DNA from: Fischerella muscicola PCC 7414
GTDB lineage: Bacteria; Cyanobacteriota; Cyanobacteriia; Cyanobacteriales; Nostocaceae
Reading direction: 5' to 3'
Length of the DNA: 32,858 bases
Assembly: GCF_000317205.1 (NCBI RefSeq)
Contig: NZ_AJLK01000158.1
Coordinates: forward strand, 1-32,858
In this document: piece by piece, positions 1 through 5,998 of the stretch
How the letters are laid out: every line of letters starts with the position of its first letter
How positions within the stretch are numbered: position 1 is the first letter of the stretch
Translations under genes and position numbers: made by a program
Notes under the pieces: model-generated
Databases searched by the model: none
What the model was told of the DNA's origin: nothing
Seen by the model: only the letters and a program-made list of their open reading frames with translations

Positions 1-201
1 TGTTGCGTCTACACACTCCCCCCACTCCCCACCTCCCCACTGCCCCTAATCCCCACGACCGACAGGGAGTGGGGGCCGATGAGTTCCCCATTGCCCCCCA
101 ACCCCACAAAGTGGGGACCCCTAGCCCCCCATCGCCCCTTATCCCCAGAGGGGACCCCCGCCTTCCCCATCTCCCACCTCCCCCAACCCCCGATCACTAA
201 C
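1..201. repeat. C-rich low-complexity repeat block with hairpins
   Basis: Strongly strand-biased C-rich DNA ending directly at the upp start codon. It contains one full copy (41-89) of a 48-49 bp repeat found reverse-complemented at 2618-2665 and 13590-13637. It also has two perfect mini-hairpins: CCCCAC-AAA-GTGGGG (102-116) and TCCCC-AGA-GGGGA (142-154). The reading frame of the downstream upp stays open back to position 79, but the encoded stretch is proline-rich with no family resemblance, so I treat it as non-coding repeat. Confidence 0.75.
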
Positions 202-837
202 ATGGGAAATCAAGTAATACTAATCAAGCATCCATTAATTCAGCATAAACTGACGCTCATGCGTAAGGCTGAAACTAGTACGGCAAAGTTTCGCTTTCTC
301 CTCAAAGAAATTAGTATGTTGTTGGCATATGAGGTAACGCGAGACTTACAGCTCAAATGTGAACTAATTCAAACACCCTTAGCCCCGATGAATGCCCCTG
401 TTTTGGCATCAGACAAAAAGCTGGTAATAATTTCTATTCAACGGGCAGGACAGGGAATTTTGGACGGAATGCTAGAGCTGATACCATCAGCACGAGTGGG
501 ACATATTGGTTTATACCGCGATCCCAAAACTTTGATTCCTGTCGAGTATTATTTCAAAGTTCCCCACGATATAAACAAGCGAGATGTGGTGATAGTAGAT
601 CCCATGCTGGCAACTGGCAATTCTGCTGTCGCAGCAGTAGAAAGACTCAAATCCACTAATCCGCAATCAATCAAGTTTGTTTGCTTGCTTGCTGCACCAG
701 AAGGAATCGAACATTTCACCCAAGTACACCCTGATGTACCTATATACACTGCGGCTATAGATGAAAAGTTGGATGAGCATGGCTACATCGTTCCCGGATT
801 AGGAGATGCTGGGGATAGATTATTTGGAACTAAATGA
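202..837 (+). CDS. upp: Uracil phosphoribosyltransferase (copy 1)
   Basis: Predicted cytosolic pyrimidine-salvage enzyme converting uracil plus PRPP to UMP and pyrophosphate; 211 aa, the usual UPRT length. Visible signatures are the RAG arginine segment (SIQRAGQG, where most UPRTs have PILRAGLG), the PRPP-binding loop [10 protein letters not shown] (usually MLATGGS) and the C-terminal uracil-binding [14 protein letters not shown] start at ATG 202 because the 41 upstream in-frame codons lie in the C-rich repeat and encode a proline-rich stretch unlike any UPRT N-terminus. No strong ribosome binding site is visible, since the repeat abuts the start. A second, clearly different UPRT gene lies at 12700-13350 on the other strand. 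The two substitutions near the PRPP loop may tune the enzyme or reflect a paralogue with a shifted role; the core binding residues are present. Family call is secure; division of labour between the copies is unknown. Confidence 0.93.
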   Translation: MGNQVILIKHPLIQHKLTLMRKAETSTAKFRFLLKEISMLLAYEVTRDLQLKCELIQTPLAPMNAPVLASDKKLVIISIQRAGQGILDGMLELIPSARVGHIGLYRDPKTLIPVEYYFKVPHDINKRDVVIVDPMLATGNSAVAAVERLKSTNPQSIKFVCLLAAPEGIEHFTQVHPDVPIYTAAIDEKLDEHGYIVPGLGDAGDRLFGTK

Positions 838-875
838 GCTAGCCACTACCAATTTTGGCTGTTTACTATTTTTGT

Positions 876-919
876 TAAGGCAGAAGGAAAAAATTTAAGC
901 ATTAATCCTTTCTGCCTTA
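876..919 (+). terminator. Hairpin downstream of upp copy 1
   Basis: TAAGGCAGAAGGA (876-888) pairs with TCCTTTCTGCCTTA (906-919) with a single bulge and a 17-nt loop, 39 bp after the upp stop codon. It is placed like a transcription terminator but lacks a clear T-tract, so it could equally be a 3' stabilising hairpin or a dispersed repeat. Confidence 0.45.
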
Positions 920-1434
920 TAGTACCTACTTCGACAAGTTAATACGCATTTATAAACATCATTATGTATTCACTCTGTTTCCAAATATACGGTAAATTGC
1001 TGATGGAATATATTGATTTTTATACAAATAAACTGCATATCTGCTTATTTTATGGTTCTTGTGGTGAATATTTGGATACCATCGCCATCTATTTATCACA
1101 AATGCTACGGTATTAAATGTTGTGCAATGTAAAACCACAGGGTGTCCACATTTACCAAAAGTATTAATACTTATTATGTATTTAAATATGAAAATCTTCT
1201 AAATGTTTTCCTGACTACAAATTCAGGAAAATTATTGACACTATGAAATGTCTGGCAAAACTCACTTTTGCGAGAGATTGGTACAAGTAAAAATTTCAAG
1301 GGCAAATTATCTGTCCTTTTACTCCAGACTCTGAAATCAGTTTGGAGCAAAAGAAATATTTTCTACACAAAATCTGCACACAGATTTTGATAGTTATGTT
1401 TGGTGTTTGGGCTTTTCTAATATAGGAAATTAAT
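920..1434. other. Gene-free AT-rich spacer upstream of the DUF2294 gene
   Basis: About 500 bp with no credible coding region. The one feature I see is a 9-bp perfect hairpin, TTTTCCTGA (1206-1214) and TCAGGAAAA (1223-1231), with an 8-nt loop. It could be a terminator-like or regulatory element of the downstream gene. The rest shows nothing I can assign. Confidence 0.5.
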
Positions 1435-1845
1435 ATGTCAGCACCTACTATTGGACAATTAGAGAGAGAAATTTCCAATCGTATCCGTTCTCTGTATAAT
1501 GTTGAACTTGGTTTACGTCCTACGAAAATTAATTGCCATTTTTTTCATGGAGAATTAGCAATTACTCTCGAAAATTCTGTGACTAAAGTTGAGCAAATTT
1601 TAATGAAATATGGTTCTGATATTCTAGCGGAGCAAGTTAGAATCGATCTAGACAGAATGATGGTTCCGCAGATTCAAGATTTGATTGAGGAAGTGATTGG
1701 TAAACCTGTATTAGACTTAATTAGCCATACAAATTTAACAACCGGACGTACAGGAATAATTGTTTTTATCGAAAATTTACCCGAGGTTCGCAATCCTCAA
1801 GCTATTCCCAAAGCTCGTAAAAAAAATGTCGCAGTTAACAGTTAG
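1435..1845 (+). CDS. DUF2294 domain-containing protein
   Basis: 136-aa soluble protein matching the DUF2294 family. It has the N-terminal pattern LEREISNRIRSLYNVELGLRP, the central strand pair HGELAITLENSVTKVEQIL, the helix ADQ-like segment AEQVRIDLDRMMVPQIQDLI, and the C-terminal TGRTGIIVFIENLPEVR that closes the domain. Biochemical function of the family is not established. Only the single domain is present, with about 15 basic residues after it (KARKKN). The start is preceded by AGGAAAT, a modest ribosome binding site about 5 bases upstream. It stands alone between a long spacer and a convergent response-regulator gene, with which it shares the hairpin at 1900-1932. There is no signal peptide or membrane segment. 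I am confident of the family and make no functional claim. Confidence 0.8.
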   Translation: MSAPTIGQLEREISNRIRSLYNVELGLRPTKINCHFFHGELAITLENSVTKVEQILMKYGSDILAEQVRIDLDRMMVPQIQDLIEEVIGKPVLDLISHTNLTTGRTGIIVFIENLPEVRNPQAIPKARKKNVAVNS

Positions 1846-1899
1846 TGGTTTGTGGTGTAAGAGACCATTTATAAAGTAAATCTTAAGTAAATCTTAAGT

Positions 1900-1932
1900 A
1901 GGGTGTGTTACGGCTTTAGCCTAACGCACCCT
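1900..1932. terminator. Hairpin between convergent genes (dispersed-repeat type)
   Basis: AGGGTGTGTTACGGC and GCCTAACGCACCCT pair around a short TTTA loop with two mismatches. It lies between the convergent DUF2294 and response-regulator genes, so it probably acts as a bidirectional terminator. This sequence type is a familiar dispersed cyanobacterial repeat. Immediately upstream the 11-mer TAAATCTTAAG occurs twice in tandem (about 1877-1898). Confidence 0.55.
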
Positions 1933-1943
1933 GTTAGCCCTGC

Positions 1944-2339
1944 TTAGTTAAAAGAGTGTAATAAGCTAAGATGGCGACGAAGACAAAATTGTATTTGATG
2001 GAAATTAAAGGGTTTGGCAATGCAATCAACAGCTCCCGTCTGGAGAGCGGGATTGAAATCTTCTGCACTGCTTCCAGATGTTAGCCCAATAATTGGTATT
2101 TGATTGGTTTCTGGATTACGCTTGAGATAATAAATCACTTGGATACTACTCAAGTCAGGCAGAACCATATCTAAAAAAATTAAATCTGGTTTATGAGTTT
2201 GTGCCAGAATTAAAGCTTTTACCCCTTGTTTGGCACACATGGATGAAAATTGTAGTTTTTTAAGATAACTATTGAGAATTTCTAATTCATGTAGATTTGG
2301 TTCTACAACCAAAATCAATGGCTGCCCATGCATAAACAT
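1944..2339 (-). CDS. Single-domain response regulator (CheY-like receiver)
   Basis: 131-aa stand-alone receiver domain. The phosphoacceptor aspartate is in LIFLDMVLPDLS (near residue 57), the conserved Thr in PIIGLTSGS, and the Lys in IAKPF, followed by a terminal helix. The acidic pocket that normally reads DD after strand 1 is VVEPN here, so only one acidic residue remains. Magnesium binding and phosphorylation may therefore be weakened or altered. A good ribosome binding site (GAGGG, 7 bases before ATG) supports the start. There is no output domain, so it would act by protein-protein contact or as a phosphate relay. No kinase is adjacent: the nearest neighbours are a convergent DUF2294 gene and, upstream, the 3' end of sucrose synthase on the same strand. 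The partner kinase is unknown. Confidence 0.88.
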   Translation of the reverse strand: MFMHGQPLILVVEPNLHELEILNSYLKKLQFSSMCAKQGVKALILAQTHKPDLIFLDMVLPDLSSIQVIYYLKRNPETNQIPIIGLTSGSSAEDFNPALQTGAVDCIAKPFNFHQIQFCLRRHLSLLHSFN

Positions 2340-2617
2340 TAAGAACCCTCACACATCAAGTCAGTATTTGGGAAAAATCTTCGCTAATGAGGTGATTTTT
2401 CTCAAAAGATGTACGAGGTTTCCTCCAGGCGGCCTATGCGACTATGTGCGGTCTGAAACGGATGAACTCGTGTGTGACTGACTAGGTTGGGCATCTGCGC
2501 TGCTGTTGAGGATAGAACAACCACAAGCTAGTGGCAACACCAAGCTGATATGTTGCTAGTAAATGTACGTATAGTCAAGAGCTAGTTGACAAATCTTTAT
2601 CTTGGGGATCGGGGATT

Positions 2618-2665
2618 GGGGAACTCACAGGCCCCCACGACCGTAGGGAGTGGGGATTAGGGGCA
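2618..2665 (+). repeat. G/C-biased interspersed repeat, copy B
   Basis: 48-bp element running from GGGGAACTCACAGG to ATTAGGGGCA. It is built around the stem CCCCAC (2633-2638) / GTGGGG (2650-2655) enclosing an 11-nt core GACCGTAGGGA. It is nearly identical to 13590-13637, and its flanks match the reverse complement of 41-89. Confidence 0.8.
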
Positions 2666-2721
2666 ACAGGGATTGGGGATTGGTAATAGTTAAAACCAAC
2701 ACCCAATACCCAACCACTAAT

Positions 2722-2751
2722 GTACAGACGCGAGGAACATCGCGTCTGTAC
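2722..2751. repeat. Palindromic hairpin of the GTACAGACG family
   Basis: GTACAGACGCGA (2722-2733) pairs perfectly with TCGCGTCTGTAC (2740-2751) around a 6-nt loop. It lies 22 bp beyond the sucrose synthase stop codon (minus strand), so it may end that transcript. Related stems with different but matching arms occur at 5872-5901, 8424-8455, 11756-11789 and 25849-25868. Confidence 0.75.
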
Positions 2752-2772
2752 CCACTAACCACTAACCATTGA

Positions 2773-5199
2773 CTACCAGTGACGGTGCATATGCTCTTCT
2801 AACAGCATTTTGGCTCTTGGTTTGTAAATTAGATGAAACAAAGACTCAGCGTAACGTAGTAACTCCTCGCGTTGTTCTTTGGAGGTGTAGTTCCAGAAGC
2901 TGTAGATTTTTGCTAGAGATAACAGGCGATTGGTATGGATTTTCCAAGTATAGTTGCTATAGACACGCTCTTGGCTGCGCTGAGAAATTTCGTTCCAGTA
3001 GTTGGGGTTTTGGTCACACTTAGAAATGAATTTTAAGATGATCTCTGCCATTTCTGTGTGGTCAGTGGGGTTAATGTAGAATCCATTGATCTGATCTTGA
3101 ATGATTTCCAAAGGCCCACCAAAGCGAGTCGCAAAGGTAGGTAGCCCGCTAATCATTGCTTCTAGAATTGTTAAACCAAAGGCTTCAAATAAGGCTGGTT
3201 GGACAAAAATTCCTTGACGATCGCCTATCACCCGATAAACTTCACCAGAGTCATCCTTGGATAAACGCACGCCTAACCACCTAATTTTGCCGTGCAAGTC
3301 GTACTGATCGATAATTTGGTAAAGTTTCTCAATTTCGCTAATTTCTTCGTGATCGGTAGAATCTTCACTCTTGAGTTTACCTGCGATGAGGATGAGATTG
3401 CAGTGTTCTTGTAGTTCTTGGCTTTTACCAAAGCATTCTGCTAAACCAGTGAGATTTTTAATCCTGTCTAATCGCGCCATAGAAAATATGGGGCGCTTGC
3501 TGGGATCTGCTAGTTTACCAAAAACTTGAGTTGCATCTTCGAGGGTAAACAAGAGGTTTTCCAAACGTGAGCGATCGCTTAAATTTCGCTCCCCTATCCT
3601 AGAGTAAGGAAAATAGACATCCTCATTCACACCAGGGGGAACAATATTAAACTTGGGACTAAATAACTCAATGCCGCTCAGCACATGGTATAAATCCGGC
3701 ATGGTAAAAGATTGATAAGACTCGTACTGACCAACGCTATCTTGTGTACCAACAATTTCTTGGTAAGTGCTACTAACAATGAAATTTGCCCCATTCATCG
3801 CAATTAAATCTGCTGTGAATTGTAAGGAGAAGTGGTACTTTTCCTCTAGGTCTTGCCAATAAAGATTACTGAAGAGATACTTAGATTTTTCTAGGGCGTG
3901 GGCAATAATGCATTGGGTAACATTCATCCGCCGTGCTAGCAAAAATGCTACCAAATTGCCGTCAGAATAGTTACCGACAATCAAATCGGGTTTACCTTGT
4001 AACTGTTCTATTAACTCTTGTTCAGCATCAATAGCAAAGGTTTCTAAGTAAGGCCAAATTTCAAACCGAGAAATCCAATTTTGCGTCAGTTGGGGATTAT
4101 ATTCTCGAAAAGGTACGCGCAAAATCCAAGCATTAGCAGTATCGTAAATTTTCTCTAGCTTCTGATTACAGGTAGTATCCTCACTATTGGGGATCAAACG
4201 CGTCAGGACAATCACTTTTGGTTGAATGCTAAGCACATCCAATCCTGATAGTTCGATGTTCTCTTGAAGTTGCTTTTCTAGCCCTTTTACCTGGTCGAGA
4301 ATATAGACTACCTGTCCACCTGTATCTGGTCTTCCTAGTACCCCTTCCTGTCCAAACCAGCCGTGAGGAGAAACCAAAAGAATACGGAAAATCATCGGTA
4401 TGCGAGAAATGAAATTTTCTAGTACCTGATGATCTGGTGAATCTATCAACTGATCCAACATTTCCAGAGTTTCCTGTACCCGATAGGCGGTGTTTCCCCA
4501 ACCAGGTTCAAAACCAAGATTTTGTAATTCTGTGCAGAAATTTTTGTAAGCTGTATCAGCTCGATACTTTCTTAGTAAAATTAATGCCCGCTTCACACAG
4601 TCAGATAACTGTTGTTGCGTTTGGATACGTTCATTAATGAGCAGTTGAGCATCATTGTAGCGGTGCAGACGCAGAAAATTAAACAAAGCATCTTGCCACT
4701 GACGACTGTCATCAAACAGTTTGCTAGATAGGTAGCGGTTGAGAAAAGCTACACCTTTGCCAATATTTTTAGGATCGCGGATTACAGGCGAATAGTCATA
4801 GAAGGGTTGAAAATCTATTTTCAGGACTTCACCTTCTTGGGGATGATAGCGATTAACTAAGCGATCGCGCAAATTTAATAGTTCTTGAATGCTAATCGCC
4901 TCTACTGTGAAATCTTCTAATAACCGATAAGCTTGTTGAGTAGCAATTTGAGGACGGATGACAAAACAAACACTTTCGGTATCTAAAATAATTTCTTGAG
5001 TAAAAGAAACTAATTTACTCAAATTAGAACTGTGGTAAATATGCTCAGAATTTTCCTGCTTTTGGCAGTAATCATGAAATGAATTCAAAATTTCATTGCG
5101 TAGCAAATACTTTTTTTCTAACTGACGCAACAAACTAATAAACTGCCGTAAATTATTTTTATCATCACTTTTCAAAATCTCTTGAATTAAATCAAACAT
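2773..5199 (-). CDS. susA: Sucrose synthase
   Basis: 808-aa sucrose synthase, catalysing the reversible reaction sucrose + NDP = NDP-glucose + fructose; in heterocyst-forming cyanobacteria it acts mainly in sucrose cleavage. The N-terminal non-catalytic region (about 1-260) is followed by a GT-B glycosyltransferase fold. The start of the fold is marked by RILLVSPHGWFG (about residue 275) and the sucrose-type motif GRPDTGGQVVYILDQ. The retaining-GT4 phosphate-binding Arg and Lys are in MARLDRIKNLTGL (about 573-585) and the E-x7-E motif is EAFGLTILEA (about 671-679). Length is typical of the family. The start is well fixed by GAGGAGG seven bases upstream of ATG 5199. It is monocistronic, with an 800-bp upstream region carrying a GTAN8TAC box at 5366-5379, consistent with known nitrogen control of sucrose metabolism. 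No defect seen. Confidence 0.97.
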   Translation of the reverse strand: MFDLIQEILKSDDKNNLRQFISLLRQLEKKYLLRNEILNSFHDYCQKQENSEHIYHSSNLSKLVSFTQEIILDTESVCFVIRPQIATQQAYRLLEDFTVEAISIQELLNLRDRLVNRYHPQEGEVLKIDFQPFYDYSPVIRDPKNIGKGVAFLNRYLSSKLFDDSRQWQDALFNFLRLHRYNDAQLLINERIQTQQQLSDCVKRALILLRKYRADTAYKNFCTELQNLGFEPGWGNTAYRVQETLEMLDQLIDSPDHQVLENFISRIPMIFRILLVSPHGWFGQEGVLGRPDTGGQVVYILDQVKGLEKQLQENIELSGLDVLSIQPKVIVLTRLIPNSEDTTCNQKLEKIYDTANAWILRVPFREYNPQLTQNWISRFEIWPYLETFAIDAEQELIEQLQGKPDLIVGNYSDGNLVAFLLARRMNVTQCIIAHALEKSKYLFSNLYWQDLEEKYHFSLQFTADLIAMNGANFIVSSTYQEIVGTQDSVGQYESYQSFTMPDLYHVLSGIELFSPKFNIVPPGVNEDVYFPYSRIGERNLSDRSRLENLLFTLEDATQVFGKLADPSKRPIFSMARLDRIKNLTGLAECFGKSQELQEHCNLILIAGKLKSEDSTDHEEISEIEKLYQIIDQYDLHGKIRWLGVRLSKDDSGEVYRVIGDRQGIFVQPALFEAFGLTILEAMISGLPTFATRFGGPLEIIQDQINGFYINPTDHTEMAEIILKFISKCDQNPNYWNEISQRSQERVYSNYTWKIHTNRLLSLAKIYSFWNYTSKEQREELLRYAESLFHLIYKPRAKMLLEEHMHRHW

Positions 5200-5365
5200 T
5201 TACAAACCTCCTCTACACCTTGTTGGGAACTTGATGAGTTAATTGCGATTTTGGGACAAAAATTGGAGGTTAATAATGGAATGCATTCCATCAAAGTTAA
5301 CCCCAATCTTCATTACCTCTGAAATTGTTTGTGTTCTACCCTGTGGGTATATATGCGTCTATTGT

Positions 5366-5379
5366 GTAGACTGTGGTAC
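5366..5379. promoter_or_regulatory. Candidate NtcA-binding site upstream of susA
   Basis: The sequence GTA-GACTGTGG-TAC fits the palindromic NtcA consensus GTAN8TAC exactly, about 170 bp upstream of the susA start codon. Reading towards susA, a TATATA hexamer lies only about 12 bases beyond it. Class II NtcA promoters usually have about 22 bases, so it may work from another position or serve a different start site. NtcA control of sucrose metabolism genes is known in Anabaena; binding here is inferred. Confidence 0.5.
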
Positions 5380-5630
5380 ACTGCTAAGCAGCCACATCAA
5401 ATAAGTATTATTTACAGCAAAAACCAACCTTTTATGGGTAAAAAGGCTAAGCTTTTCCTTTGACTCTTGGCAGGAATGCTATATATCCCAAGTTAAATCC
5501 CTGCCTAAAAGGCATATCAACAGTAAGTTATTTTTTACTTCCTGTTTAGAAAATTGTCATCGAGTCACCCAGGTTTTTAACTGTAAATAGATTAAGTAAA
5601 AAAAGAATGTTAAATGCACTCAAAAAAACT

Positions 5631-5693
5631 GTTTGTAGTAAAAAAATTACTTTTTAGACGATTTTTAGGCTTTTTAAGCCATTTACTACAAAC
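5631..5693. repeat. Long hairpin with nested stem upstream of susA
   Basis: GTTTGTAGTAAA (5631-5642) pairs perfectly with TTTACTACAAAC (5682-5693), and an inner stem GGCTT-TTT-AAGCC occupies 5668-5680. It lies in the susA upstream region, about 430 bp from the start codon. Function unknown; it could be a regulatory cruciform, a terminator-like element or a small mobile-repeat remnant. Confidence 0.55.
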
Positions 5694-5871
5694 TTTATTT
5701 GAATTTTACCAGCTAATTTAAGCTGATAATAATTTTCAAACAATTAATGTTTTTAACCGAAATTTGTGACAATATTTTATTTGTCAACAAAATGTAACAA
5801 TAACATTCGTATAGTCAAGGGTTAATGGTTAGTAGTTAGTGGTTAGTGGTTAGTAGTTGATTGTTGATTGT

Positions 5872-5901
5872 TGTACAGACGTGCCATGGCACGTCTGTAC
5901 A
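5872..5901. repeat. 30-bp perfect palindrome of the GTACAGACG family
   Basis: TGTACAGACGTGCCA is followed directly by its exact reverse complement, giving a 30-bp palindrome with no spacer. It sits between GGTTAGT-type words in the spacer downstream of the tpsB gene and belongs to the same stem family as 2722-2751. Confidence 0.8.
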
Positions 5902-5921
5902 GTGGTTAGTAGTTGTTTACT

Positions 5922-5986
5922 ACTCCTCACACCCCTCAGACTCCTCAGACTCCTCACACCCCTCAGACTCCTCAGACTCCTCACAC
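5922..5986 (+). repeat. 27-bp tandem repeat with 9-bp sub-period
   Basis: Unit of three similar 9-mers, ACTCCTCAC-ACCCCTCAG-ACTCCTCAG, starting at 5922, 5949 and 5976 (two full copies and a partial third). Each copy begins with the 11-mer ACTCCTCACAC. It ends just beyond the 3' end of the minus-strand tpsB gene. Confidence 0.85.
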
Positions 5987-5998
5987 CCTCCCTTGTGA

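Larger units (their letters stand above)
2340..2772. other. Spacer between susA and the response regulator, repeat-rich
   Basis: About 430 bp with no gene. It holds the leader of the response-regulator gene, one copy of the G/C-biased repeat (2618-2665) with further GGGGATTGGGGAT units on both sides, and the hairpin at 2722-2751 just after the sucrose synthase stop codon. Confidence 0.6.
5200..5998. other. Long upstream region of susA / downstream region of the tpsB gene
   Basis: Gene-free 800 bp. Reading away from susA it contains an NtcA-type box (5366-5379), a long hairpin (5631-5693), the inverted repeat TGACAA/TTGTCA (5767-5786), GGTTAGT-type tandem words (5818-5860), a 30-bp perfect palindrome (5872-5901) and a 27-bp tandem repeat (5922-5986). 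Confidence 0.6.

Noticed and set aside
79-201. 41-codon N-terminal extension of upp copy 1
   Set aside because: The frame is open only because the C-rich repeat lacks stops; it encodes a Pro-rich stretch absent from UPRTs, and ATG 202 begins the family sequence.
5922-5986. Possible CRISPR array
   Set aside because: The repeats are directly adjacent with a 9-bp sub-period and no spacers; there are no cas genes. It is a simple tandem repeat.
5920-5990. Yfr1 small RNA gene
   Set aside because: Only the 11-nt core motif is shared; the stem-loops that flank it in Yfr1 are absent.
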